Part shown: in pieces, positions 44,263 to 53,360 of the stretch
Layout of the letters: every line of letters starts with the position of its first letter
Position numbering within the stretch: the first letter of the stretch is position 1
Origin: JBOCEF01 sp047610385
Lineage (GTDB): Bacteria > Pseudomonadota > Alphaproteobacteria > Rhodobacterales > Rhodobacteraceae
Direction of reading: 5' to 3'
Length of the DNA: 64,000 bases
NCBI GenBank assembly: GCA_047610385.1
Contig: JBLGAC010000019.1
Span: 1 to 64,000 of the forward strand
Made by a program: the position numbers and the translations under genes
Notes under the pieces: generated by a model
The model's database searches: none
Seen by the model: the letters and a program-made list of their open reading frames with translations, nothing else
Told to the model about the DNA's origin: nothing

Positions 44263-46230
44263 GTGACAACCGACGCAGCGCCGCAAGGCGCGCTCGACAC
44301 GTTCCCGAAGCTTCTCGAAGAGAACGCCCGCCGCTTCCGCGGTCGCGCGGCGTCTCGGGTTAAGGAGTTCGGCATCTGGCAGAGCTGGACCTGGGATGAG
44401 GTGCATGAAGAAGTGCGCGCCATCGCCATGGGCATGATGGATCTGGGCCTGCTGCCCGGCGACAAGATCGTGATCATCGGGTCCAACCGGCCGGAGCTTT
44501 ATTGGACCATGATCGCGGCGCAGTATTGCGGCGCGGTCGCGGTGCCTGCTTATCAAGACGCCGTGGCCGAGGAGATGGCCTATGTGCTGGAGCACGCCGG
44601 CGCCGTCTTTGCGATCTGCCAGGATCAGGAGCAGGTGGACAAGGTCCTGTCGATCAAGGACCGGCTGCCAGAGCTGCGCCACCTGATCTATGGTGATCGC
44701 CGCGGCATGCGCAAATACGACCATTCCACCCTGACCTGGATGGAAGATGTCTCTGCGCTCGGCCGTGAAAAATCTGTGACCCTAGGGCCGAAGATCGACG
44801 CGATCGCTGCGGCGCAGACCGGTGCCGACGTCTGTGTGATGCTTTATACTTCGGGCACCACGGGTCGGTCCAAGGGCGTGGTGCTGTCGAACGACAACGT
44901 GGTGATGACCGCGAAGTCCTCGGTCGCATTTGACAAGCTGAACGTCGATGACAGCGTGCTGGCCTATCTGCCGATGGCCTGGGTCGGCGACTTCATCTTC
45001 TCAGTGGGGCAATCCTATGCCTCAGGGTTCTGCGTGTGCTGCCCTGAAAGCCCTGATACGATGATGTCCGACCTGAAAGAAGTTGGCCCGACCTACTTCT
45101 TCGCACCGCCGCGGATTTTTGAACAGCTTCTGACCAACGTGTCGATCCGCATGGAAGATGCGGGTTCGACTAAAAAGTGGCTCTATGATTACTTCATGGC
45201 CCATGCGCGCCGTGTCGGTCCTGATCTGCTGGACGGCAAACCGGCGTCGGGCATGGACAAGCTGAAATACAAACTTGGTGAGCTGTGCATCTATGGCCCG
45301 CTGAAAAACGCGCTGGGTCTGTCCAACGTGCGCGTCGGTTACACGGCGGGCGAGGCGATCGGGCCAGAGATCTTTGATTTCTACCGCTCGCTCGGCATCA
45401 ACCTCAAGCAGCTCTATGGCCAGACGGAAGCCTCGGTGTTCATCACCGTGCAGCCTGATGGCCAGGTGCGCGCCGATACGGTGGGCGTGCCTGCCCCCGG
45501 TGTTGAACTGCGCATCGCCGAGAATGGTGAGGTGTTCTACCGCGGCCCCGGCGTGTTCATGGAATACTACAAGAACGCGCAGGCCACCGCCGACACCAAG
45601 GACGCTGAGGGCTGGGTCGCCACTGGCGATGCGGGCTTCATTGAGGAATCCTCAGGCCATCTGCGCATCATCGACCGGGCCAAAGATGTCGGTAAGATGT
45701 TGGATGGCAGCATGTTCGCGCCCAAATACGTCGAGAACAAGCTGAAATTCTACCCCACGATCCTTGAGGCCGTGGTGTTCGGCGACAAGCGTGAAAGCTG
45801 CACCGCCTTCATCAACATCGACATGACCGCGGTCGGCAACTGGGCGGAGCGTAACAATATCTCCTACGCGTCCTACCAGGAACTGGCGGCGCACCCAAAG
45901 GTCTACGCCATGGTGCGGGCCAGTGTCGAAGAGGTGAACGTCTCAATCGCCGAAGACCCGATGCTGTCAGGGTGCCAGATCTCGCGCTTTTTGATCCTGC
46001 ACAAGCAGTTGGACGCCGATGATGGCGAAATCACTCGGACCGGCAAGGTCCGTCGCCGGATTGTCGAAGATCGTTATGCGTCTTTGCTTGACGGGTTTTA
46101 TGCTGGCGCGCCTTCGGCCTTTGTCGAAGCGTCGGTGACCTATGAAGACGGCCGTCAGGGCAGCCTGTCCGCCACCATCGACATATGCGACGCCAAAGTC
46201 GTGCCCGTGAAGCGGAAGGAAGCTGCATGA
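44263..46230 (+). CDS. Long AMP-binding acyl/aryl-CoA synthetase, first gene of the liv-type operon
   Basis: A 655-residue AMP-forming ligase (long-chain acyl-CoA synthetase type). Motifs: the adenylation P-loop YTSGTTGRSKGVV, LKQLYGQTEASVFI, GWVATGDAGF, and DRAKDVGKMLDGSMFAP. The GTG at 44263 is preceded by GGGGAGG. Such ligases occur as first genes of liv-type ABC operons that import organic acids; the enzyme would trap the acid as its CoA ester. Its stop overlaps the livG start (ATGA). The substrate is unknown. Confidence 0.9.
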   Translation: MTTDAAPQGALDTFPKLLEENARRFRGRAASRVKEFGIWQSWTWDEVHEEVRAIAMGMMDLGLLPGDKIVIIGSNRPELYWTMIAAQYCGAVAVPAYQDAVAEEMAYVLEHAGAVFAICQDQEQVDKVLSIKDRLPELRHLIYGDRRGMRKYDHSTLTWMEDVSALGREKSVTLGPKIDAIAAAQTGADVCVMLYTSGTTGRSKGVVLSNDNVVMTAKSSVAFDKLNVDDSVLAYLPMAWVGDFIFSVGQSYASGFCVCCPESPDTMMSDLKEVGPTYFFAPPRIFEQLLTNVSIRMEDAGSTKKWLYDYFMAHARRVGPDLLDGKPASGMDKLKYKLGELCIYGPLKNALGLSNVRVGYTAGEAIGPEIFDFYRSLGINLKQLYGQTEASVFITVQPDGQVRADTVGVPAPGVELRIAENGEVFYRGPGVFMEYYKNAQATADTKDAEGWVATGDAGFIEESSGHLRIIDRAKDVGKMLDGSMFAPKYVENKLKFYPTILEAVVFGDKRESCTAFINIDMTAVGNWAERNNISYASYQELAAHPKVYAMVRASVEEVNVSIAEDPMLSGCQISRFLILHKQLDADDGEITRTGKVRRRIVEDRYASLLDGFYAGAPSAFVEASVTYEDGRQGSLSATIDICDAKVVPVKRKEAA

Positions 46231-47087
46231 GCATCGGAAAAGTGACCGCCGTGGCGGATAACGACAAAGACTATGCCGAACAGGAGCTTGAGCACGGCAT
46301 CGAGCCGCGCATGGCTGGTGAGCCGGTGATGGAGGTCAAGAACATCACGCTGCGTTTTGGCGGTGTGACGGCGATCAAGGACATCAGCTTTGACATCCGC
46401 GAGGGTGAGCTGCGCGCGATCATCGGCCCGAACGGTGCCGGTAAATCGTCGATGCTGAACGTCATCAACGGGTTCTATCACCCGCAGGAAGGCGAGATCT
46501 GGTTCCACGGCAAAAAGCGTGGGCCGATGAAACCCCACCAGATCGCCCATCAGGGCATCGCGCGCACCTTCCAGAACATTGCGTTGTTCAAGGGCATGTC
46601 CACGCTCGACAACATCATGACCGGCCGCATGACTCTGATGAAAGAGAACGTGTTCTGGCAGGGTCTGTGGTGGGGCCGCGCTGAGCGCGAAGAAAATGAA
46701 CACCGCGAGAAGGTCGAGAAGATCATCGATTTTCTTGAGATCCAGACGATCCGCAAGACGCCTGTTGGCCGCCTTCCCTACGGCCTGCAAAAGCGGGTCG
46801 AACTGGGCCGCGCGCTGGCTGCAGAGCCTAAGCTGCTGCTGCTCGATGAGCCGATGGCCGGCATGAACGTCGAGGAAAAAGAGGACATGTGCCGCTTTAT
46901 CCTCGATGTGAACGACGAATTCGGCACGACCATTGTGCTGATCGAACATGACATGGGCGTGGTGATGGACATCGCGGACCGGGTTGTGGTGCTCGATTAC
47001 GGCAAAAAGATCGGTGACGGCACGCCTGAAGAGGTGCGCAACAATCAGAACGTCATCGACGCGTATCTGGGTGTCGCACATGACTGA
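46227..47087 (+). CDS. livG: Branched-chain-type ABC transporter ATP-binding protein LivG
   Basis: A 286-residue ABC ATPase: Walker A GPNGAGKSS, the LivG-type Q-loop region GIARTFQNIALFKGM, signature-like LPYGLQKRVELGRAL, Walker B LLLLDEPMAGMN and switch LIEHDMGVV. An acidic N-terminal extension of about 35 residues precedes the domain. It overlaps the ligase stop by four bases. Confidence 0.93.
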   Translation: MSIGKVTAVADNDKDYAEQELEHGIEPRMAGEPVMEVKNITLRFGGVTAIKDISFDIREGELRAIIGPNGAGKSSMLNVINGFYHPQEGEIWFHGKKRGPMKPHQIAHQGIARTFQNIALFKGMSTLDNIMTGRMTLMKENVFWQGLWWGRAEREENEHREKVEKIIDFLEIQTIRKTPVGRLPYGLQKRVELGRALAAEPKLLLLDEPMAGMNVEEKEDMCRFILDVNDEFGTTIVLIEHDMGVVMDIADRVVVLDYGKKIGDGTPEEVRNNQNVIDAYLGVAHD

Positions 47088-47134
47088 CGCCGCCCGCGCC
47101 CTTTCCGCCCGCCTGATCCGGAGCGTCTGATCCC

Positions 47135-48136
47135 ATGCCCATCCAGTTTCTCTATACGCTCGAAGTGATCCTGAACGGCCTGATGGCCGGGATCATGTAT
47201 TCGCTGGTGGCGCTCGGCTTTGTGCTGATCTTCAAAGCCTCCGGCATCTTCAACTATGCCCAAGGCGTGATGGCGCTGTTTGCCGCGCTCACGCTTGTTG
47301 GGTTTCAGAACGGTCAGATCCCGTTCGCAGAACTGATCAATGCGATCTTTGGCACCCAGCTGCACGGCTTTGGCTGGACCATGCCGTCGGTCTTTGCCAT
47401 CGCCTGCACGATGGTGGTGATGCTGATCTTTGCCATCTTGGTGGAGAAGATCGTGCTGCGCCATCTGGTGAACCAGGAACCGGTGATCCTGTTCATGGCC
47501 ACCATCGGTCTGGCGTACTTCCTAGAAGGCGTCGGGGACATGATGTGGGGGTCGGACATCAAGACCCTCGACGTTGGCATCCCATCAGGCGGGTCGCGCT
47601 GGCTGGAGGACGCAACCATCGGCCTGGGGGCTGAGGGCAGCAATTACTACGGCATGTACATCGATCTGCTGGATGTCTGGGCTGCGATCATCGCGGTGAT
47701 CCTGGTGGCAACGCTGACCGCGTTCAGCCAGTACACCAAGACCGGCCGTGCGCTGCGCGCCGTGGCGGACGACCATCAGGCCGCGCTGTCGGTGGGCATC
47801 AGTTTGCGCACCATCTGGGTGATCACCTGGGCCATCGCCGGCTTTGTGGCGCTGGTGGCGGGGATCATGTGGGGGTCCAAATCGGGTGTGCAGTTCTCGC
47901 TGTCGCTGATCGCGCTCAAGGCACTGCCGGTTCTGATGCTGGGGGGGTTCACGTCAATCCCTGGTGCCATCATCGGCGGGCTGATCATCGGTGTCGGCGA
48001 GAAGCTGTTTGAATTCTCAATGGGCCCGCTGCTGGGCGGCGCCACCGAGAACTGGTTCGCTTATGTGCTGGCGCTGGTGTTCCTGGTGTTCCGCCCGCAG
48101 GGCCTGTTTGGCGACAAAATCATCGAACGTGTGTGA
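47135..48136 (+). CDS. livH: Branched-chain-type ABC transporter permease LivH
   Basis: A 333-residue inner-membrane permease with about eight segments. LNGLMAGIMYSLVALGFVLI and FKASGIFNYAQGVMALF form the LivH-type start, FSQYTKTGRALRAVADDHQA the cytoplasmic coupling loop, and LGGFTSIPGAIIGGLIIGVG the conserved end. It pairs with LivM. Confidence 0.93.
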   Translation: MPIQFLYTLEVILNGLMAGIMYSLVALGFVLIFKASGIFNYAQGVMALFAALTLVGFQNGQIPFAELINAIFGTQLHGFGWTMPSVFAIACTMVVMLIFAILVEKIVLRHLVNQEPVILFMATIGLAYFLEGVGDMMWGSDIKTLDVGIPSGGSRWLEDATIGLGAEGSNYYGMYIDLLDVWAAIIAVILVATLTAFSQYTKTGRALRAVADDHQAALSVGISLRTIWVITWAIAGFVALVAGIMWGSKSGVQFSLSLIALKALPVLMLGGFTSIPGAIIGGLIIGVGEKLFEFSMGPLLGGATENWFAYVLALVFLVFRPQGLFGDKIIERV

Positions 48137-48142
48137 CGCGCC

Positions 48143-48165
48143 GGGGGCGGGCGATGCCCGCCCCC
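48143..48165 (+). repeat. Intercistronic hairpin between livH and livM
   Basis: Perfect 10-bp stem GGGGGCGGGC / GCCCGCCCCC with a 3-base loop and no T tract. It is probably an mRNA-stability or attenuation structure. Confidence 0.6.
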
Positions 48166-48286
48166 ATGGCGCCCGACCAACAACAGCCTGGCCGTAAGGC
48201 CGCAAGCATTCTGCATCGTCCCGCCGCGCGTGGCTCGGAACAAGACCCCGGCAAAAGCGCCGCGAGGGACGAGGGGAGACAGACAC

Positions 48287-49360
48287 ATGTTCTACCGTGA
48301 GGCAGGCGACTTCAAAACGTCCTACTCGGACGACGCCCAGACCTTCCCGATCGCTTTTGACCGCTGGCGCTATTATCTGGTGCTGGCGGTGGCGTTCGGA
48401 CTGATCCCGCTTTTAATCAACGATTACTGGGAAAAATCGGTGATGGTCCCGTTCCTGATCTTTACGATCGCGGCGCTGGGGCTGAACATCCTGACGGGCT
48501 ATTGTGGGCAGGCCAGCCTGGGCACTGGCGGGTTTATGGCTGTGGGCGCGTATTCGTGCTACAAGCTGATGACCGCGTTCCCGGATCTGAACATGTTTTT
48601 CGTGGTGATCCTGTCGGGCATCGTCACTGCCCTTGTGGGGGCCGCCTTCGGGTTGCCAAGCCTTAGGATCAAGGGGTTTTATCTGGCAGTGGCCACATTG
48701 GCCGCGCAGTTTTTCCTCGTGTGGCTTTTTAACAAGGTGCCGTGGTTCTACAATTACTCCGCCACCGGCCAGATTTCTGCGCCTGAGCGCACGGTGTTCG
48801 GCGTCGCCGTCACCGGCCCGGAAGCCCCGCCCGAAGCGACCTACCTGTTCTGCCTCGTGTTTGTGTTCCTGCTGGCATGGCTGGCGCGCAATCTGACACG
48901 CGGGCGGCTGGGGCGGCAGTGGATGGCGATCCGTGATATGGACATCGCGGCGGAAATCATCGGGGTGAACCCGCTGAAGGCCAAGGTGACGGCTTTTGCC
49001 ATCTCCTCGTTCTTCATCGGCATCGCCGGGGCGCTGTTCTTTTCGGTGTATCTTGGCGCGGCGGAGCCAGATGCCTTCGGCATCAACCAGTCGTTCCTAG
49101 TGTTCTTCATGATCATCATCGGGGGCCTCGGGTCGATCTTCGGCAGCTTTGTCGGCGCAGCGTTCATGATCATGATGCCTGTGCTGCTGAAGAACTTCAT
49201 GGTTGGCAGCATGGGGTGGCCGACCGTGATCGCGACGCATTTTGAATTTATCGTCGTTGGCGGGCTGATCATCACGTTCCTGATCTTGGAGCCGCATGGT
49301 CTGGCCCAGCTGTGGCGGTTGGCCAAGGAAAAGCTTCGGCTCTGGCCGTTCCCGCACTAA
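48287..49360 (+). CDS. livM: Branched-chain-type ABC transporter permease LivM
   Basis: A 357-residue permease. LGLNILTGYCGQASLGTGGF is the LivM signature, LPSLRIKGFYLAVATLAAQF follows, and AIRDMDIAAEIIGVNPLKAK is the coupling loop. The ATG at 48287 is preceded by GGGGAGA; the upstream frame is not similar to the family. Confidence 0.94.
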   Translation: MFYREAGDFKTSYSDDAQTFPIAFDRWRYYLVLAVAFGLIPLLINDYWEKSVMVPFLIFTIAALGLNILTGYCGQASLGTGGFMAVGAYSCYKLMTAFPDLNMFFVVILSGIVTALVGAAFGLPSLRIKGFYLAVATLAAQFFLVWLFNKVPWFYNYSATGQISAPERTVFGVAVTGPEAPPEATYLFCLVFVFLLAWLARNLTRGRLGRQWMAIRDMDIAAEIIGVNPLKAKVTAFAISSFFIGIAGALFFSVYLGAAEPDAFGINQSFLVFFMIIIGGLGSIFGSFVGAAFMIMMPVLLKNFMVGSMGWPTVIATHFEFIVVGGLIITFLILEPHGLAQLWRLAKEKLRLWPFPH

Positions 49361-49470
49361 TCCTATCCCGTCCCGACCCCGCACCAAGACGGGGAGGGGC
49401 CGACACCGCGCGGTCCGGCCACTGGCCGCGCATCCATCTGACACTCAAGACCAATCAGGGAGGTCTACCT

Positions 49471-50760
49471 ATGAAGCTCTTTAAAATTGCGGCCCTTGCC
49501 GCGGCGGCCATGTTGACGGCCGCGCCGGCGATCGCAGAACTTGTGATCCCGACGCTGAACTACCGGACTGGCCCCTACGCGCCGAACGGCATCCCCTATG
49601 CGGACGGCTTTTCCGACTACCTCACGCTGCTGAACGCGCGTGATGGCGGCGTCGGCGGCGTTCCCATCAAGGAGATGGAGTGCGAGACCGCCTACAACAC
49701 CCAAAAGGGCGTTGAGTGCTACGAAGCCACGAAGGGCGAAGGCGCGCTCGTCTACATCCCGCAGTCCACGGGCATCACCTACCAGCTGATCCCCAAAGCG
49801 TCCGCGGATCAGATCCCCGTGCATTCGATCGGGTATGGCCGCACGTCGGCTGCCGATGGCAAAGTGTTTGAATGGGTGTTCAACTATCCGGGCACGTATT
49901 GGGATGCAGCCTCGATCATCGTCAAGCACGCCATGGACGTGTCGGGCGGCTCGCTTGAGGGCAAAAAAGTCACGCTCGTCTACCACAACTCTGCCTATGG
50001 CAAAGAGCCGATCCGCACGCTCGAAGATCTGGCGACCAAGCATGGGTATGAGCTGACGTTGCTGGCGGTCGATCATCCCGGCCAGGAGCAGAAGTCCCAG
50101 TGGCTTCAGATCCGCCGTGAGCGTCCGGACTTTGTGTTCATGTGGGGCTGGGGCGTGATGAACCAGGTCGCCATTCAGGAAGCCGTGAACATCCGCTATC
50201 CGATGGATAAGTTCATCGGCGTTTGGTGGTCGGGTTCTGAGAACGACGTTCTGCCCGCAGGCGAAGGTGCCGACGGCTACAAATCCGTCACTTGGCACAA
50301 CACCGGCAGCGACTATCCGCTGTTTGCCGATCTGAAGACCCATGTGGCTGATGCAGGCAAGGCAGCCGGCGACGGCAGCAATGTCGGCACGGTGCTTTAC
50401 AACCGTGGCATCTATGCCGCCATCGTGACCGCTGAGGCGATCCGCGCTGCGCAGAAGATCCACGGCGTTGCACAGATCACCGCCCCGATGATGCGCGACG
50501 GCATGGAAGCACTCGACATCACCGAAGCGCGTTGGGCTGAGATCGGCCTGCCGAACTTCACCGCGCCGGTGAAGATCACCTGTGCCAACCATGGCGCGCC
50601 GGGTCTGGGTGCCATTCAGCAGTGGGATGCCAAGGCCAAGACATGGTCGCTGGTGACCGACTTCATCACGCCGGACCGGTCGGTCGTGGATCCGCTGATC
50701 GCCGCCGATGCTGAAGCATACCGTGCGGAAAACAACATCACGCCGCGCGATTGCAAATGA
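49471..50760 (+). CDS. Liv-type periplasmic substrate-binding protein 1
   Basis: A 429-residue Peripla_BP_6-type binding protein with signal peptide MKLFKIAALAAAAMLTAAPA followed by IA. The mature region starts with LVIPTLNYRTGPYAPNGIPY. MECETAYNTQKGVECYE and VYHNSAYGKEPIRTLEDLA are typical of the group seen with LivGHMF and CoA ligases. The ligand is likely an organic acid and not leucine, but this is inferred from context. A GGGAGG site precedes the ATG. It resembles the second binding protein (53361-54647) along its length. Confidence 0.9.
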   Translation: MKLFKIAALAAAAMLTAAPAIAELVIPTLNYRTGPYAPNGIPYADGFSDYLTLLNARDGGVGGVPIKEMECETAYNTQKGVECYEATKGEGALVYIPQSTGITYQLIPKASADQIPVHSIGYGRTSAADGKVFEWVFNYPGTYWDAASIIVKHAMDVSGGSLEGKKVTLVYHNSAYGKEPIRTLEDLATKHGYELTLLAVDHPGQEQKSQWLQIRRERPDFVFMWGWGVMNQVAIQEAVNIRYPMDKFIGVWWSGSENDVLPAGEGADGYKSVTWHNTGSDYPLFADLKTHVADAGKAAGDGSNVGTVLYNRGIYAAIVTAEAIRAAQKIHGVAQITAPMMRDGMEALDITEARWAEIGLPNFTAPVKITCANHGAPGLGAIQQWDAKAKTWSLVTDFITPDRSVVDPLIAADAEAYRAENNITPRDCK

Positions 50761-50804
50761 GCTGAGGCTGCGCCGGGCATCCCCCGGCGCGGCACATTGA
50801 ACAA

Positions 50805-50842
50805 GCGCCCCCCGCCGCCCGCTCGGGCCGGGCGGGGGGCGC
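50805..50842 (+). repeat. Strong intercistronic hairpin after binding protein 1
   Basis: A 12-bp stem (GCGCCCCCCGCC with GGCGGGGGGCGC), continued by an inner GCCC/GGGC stem. There is no T tract. It probably protects the upstream binding-protein mRNA from 3' decay. Confidence 0.65.
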
Positions 50843-50990
50843 GCCTCCTAGCCGCGCGACGCCGAGCGCCCCCTGCGGGCCCCTTCGCGCGCAGCAGACA
50901 TTCCGCCACGCCCAGCCGCCGGCAACCGCCGCCTGAGCCAGATGCCCCGAGCCAGACGCCCGAGCCAGACGCCCGAGAAGGAACACCGCC

Positions 50991-51845
50991 ATGACCGACG
51001 CACCGACGATCGAAGGCGCCGCCCCGGCCCCTGCCAAGGCCGCCGATGCGCTGCTTCAGGTCAGCAATATTGAGGTGATCTACAACCACGTCATTCTCGT
51101 GCTTAAGGGTGTCAGCCTGACGGTCCCCAAGGGCGGCATCACCGCGCTTTTGGGCGGCAATGGCGCGGGCAAGACCACGACGCTGAAAGCCATTTCAAAC
51201 CTGCTGAAGTCTGAACGCGGCGAGGTCACCAAAGGGACGATCACCTATCGGGGGGAATCGATCACTGAGCTGAACCCGGCCGATCTGGTCAAGCGCGGCG
51301 TCATCCAGGTGATGGAAGGACGCCATTGCTTTGAACATCTGACCATTGAGGAAAATCTGCTGACCGGCGCCTATACCCGCTCGGTGGGCCGCGCGCAGAT
51401 CGCTGCGGATCTGGAGAAGGTGTATACCTATTTCCCGCGGCTCAAGGATCGACGCACCTTGCAGGCGGGCTATACCTCGGGTGGTGAGCAGCAGATGTGC
51501 GCCATCGGTCGCGCCCTGATGTCCAAGCCTGAGACGATTCTGCTGGATGAGCCGTCCATGGGCCTCGCACCCCAGTTGGTCGAGGAAATCTTTGAAATCG
51601 TCAAAGACCTGAACGAAAAGGAAGGCGTGTCCTTCCTGCTGGCTGAGCAGAACACCAACGTCGCCCTGCGCTACGCCCATTACGGATACATTCTGGAATC
51701 GGGCCGCGTGGTGATGGACGGGCTGGCAAGCGATCTGCGTGAAAACCAGGACGTGAAGGAATTCTATCTCGGCATGTCCGAGCAGGGCCGCAAAAGCTTC
51801 AAGAACGTCCGGTCCTATCGTCGCCGCAAGCGCTGGCTGAGCTGA
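50991..51845 (+). CDS. livF: Branched-chain-type ABC transporter ATP-binding protein LivF
   Basis: A 284-residue ABC ATPase: Walker A GGNGAGKTT, signature-like TSGGEQQMCAIGRAL, Walker B TILLDEPSMGLAP and switch LLAEQNTNVAL. It is the second ATPase of the liv system, paired with LivG. The Ala/Pro-rich N-terminus is about 20 residues longer than usual. Confidence 0.93.
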   Translation: MTDAPTIEGAAPAPAKAADALLQVSNIEVIYNHVILVLKGVSLTVPKGGITALLGGNGAGKTTTLKAISNLLKSERGEVTKGTITYRGESITELNPADLVKRGVIQVMEGRHCFEHLTIEENLLTGAYTRSVGRAQIAADLEKVYTYFPRLKDRRTLQAGYTSGGEQQMCAIGRALMSKPETILLDEPSMGLAPQLVEEIFEIVKDLNEKEGVSFLLAEQNTNVALRYAHYGYILESGRVVMDGLASDLRENQDVKEFYLGMSEQGRKSFKNVRSYRRRKRWLS

Positions 51846-51892
51846 GCCGCCCCCACGCACCAGACCCAAGCATCAGCGCCGGAGCCATTGCC

Positions 51893-53137
51893 ATGACCGA
51901 GTATTTCGACGCGGCCGAAACCCGCGGCGCAGATCAGCGTGCGGGCGATCTTGCCACGGCGCTGCCAGGCCAGATCGCCCGCGCGCAGCAGGCCCCGGCG
52001 ATGGCCGCGGCGCTGGCTGGCGTGGACGCGGGCGCGATCACCACCCGCGAGGCGCTGGCCGCGCTGCCGGTCACCCGCAAATCCGCGCTGGTCGCCGCGC
52101 AGGCCGAAAACCCGCCCTATGGCGGATTTGTTCCCGGCGGCGTGACCGCGCTGCGCCATGTGTTCCAATCCCCGGGCCCGATCTATGAACCCGGCGGCGC
52201 AACCCGCGACTGGTGGCGCATGGGCCGCGCGCTGCATGCGGCCGGTGTCGGGCCGGGCGACGTGGTACAGAACTGCTTTTCCTACCATCTGACCCCGGCG
52301 GGCATGATGTTTGAAAACGGCGCCGCGGCCGTTGGCGCCACCGTGCTGCCCGCGGGCGTGGGGCAGACAGAATTGCAGGTGCGCGCCGCCGCCGACATCG
52401 GTGTCACTGCTTATGCCGGGACGCCTGATTTCCTGAAGGTGATCCTCGACAAGGCCGACGAGATGGGCGTGAAGCTGCCTATGCTGACCAAGGCGATGGT
52501 CGGTGGCGGGGCGCTGTTCCCGTCGCTGCGCCAGGAATACGCCGATCGCGGCATCCGCTGTCTTCAGGGCTATGGCACCGCGGATCTGGGGTCCATCGCG
52601 TATGAGGCCATGGGCCCTGACGGCACCATCGAAGGCATGATCGTGGACGAAGGCGTGATCGTGGAAATCGTGCGCCCCGGCACCGGCGATCCCGTCCCTG
52701 ATGGTGAGGTCGGCGAGGTGGTCGTCACCACGCTCAACCCCGGCTATCCGCTGATCCGCTTTGCGACTGGCGACATGTCGGCGGTGCTGGTGGGGCAATC
52801 CCCGTGCGGGCGCACCAACATGCGCATCAAGGGCTGGATGGGCCGCGCCGACCAGACCACCAAAATCAAGGGCATGTTCGTGCGCCCTGAACAGGTCGCG
52901 GAACTGGTCGCCCGCCACCCCGAAATCGTCAGAGCCCGCGTCATCGCCTCGCGGGAGCAAGAGCGGGACGCCCTGACGGTCCGGGTCGAATCGACCGAAA
53001 GGTCGGCGGGTTTCATCGCCGCGGTAGAGGCCAGCGTCCAGGCAACCTTGAAAATGCGCGGCACGGTTGAAGCCACAGCACCCGGAAGTCTGCCAAATGA
53101 CGGCAAAGTGATCGAGGACATCCGCAGTTACGACTGA
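51893..53137 (+). CDS. Phenylacetate-CoA ligase-like AMP-forming enzyme
   Basis: A 414-residue PaaK-family ligase. VFQSPGPIYEPGGATRDWW, FSYHLTPAGMMFENGAAAVG, GYGTADLGSIAYEAMG, LIRFATGDMSAVL and GRADQTTKIKGMFVRPEQV follow the PaaK layout. The usual Ser/Thr/Gly-rich P-loop is altered (QSPGPIYEP). With the first ligase (44263) it suggests that the liv system imports an aromatic or similar acid, but the substrate is not readable. It follows livF by 47 bases. Confidence 0.88.
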   Translation: MTEYFDAAETRGADQRAGDLATALPGQIARAQQAPAMAAALAGVDAGAITTREALAALPVTRKSALVAAQAENPPYGGFVPGGVTALRHVFQSPGPIYEPGGATRDWWRMGRALHAAGVGPGDVVQNCFSYHLTPAGMMFENGAAAVGATVLPAGVGQTELQVRAAADIGVTAYAGTPDFLKVILDKADEMGVKLPMLTKAMVGGGALFPSLRQEYADRGIRCLQGYGTADLGSIAYEAMGPDGTIEGMIVDEGVIVEIVRPGTGDPVPDGEVGEVVVTTLNPGYPLIRFATGDMSAVLVGQSPCGRTNMRIKGWMGRADQTTKIKGMFVRPEQVAELVARHPEIVRARVIASREQERDALTVRVESTERSAGFIAAVEASVQATLKMRGTVEATAPGSLPNDGKVIEDIRSYD

Positions 53138-53360
53138 CGGGTTTTCTATTTAAGGCACGCGTCAGAAGCGATAATTTCTGATGCTTTCGGTGTTTAGTAA
53201 TCTAGATCTACAAGGCGGTGTGCGGATTTCAGCGTTCAATCTTTCGAATTGCCGTCGAGGTCTGCTAAAAGCATTGTCAGTCATTAATAATATGCGGCCG
53301 CCTATGGGACCGAATCTCAGGCAGGGTCGCTCGACAATCCCACAGGGGGGGGAAGATAGT

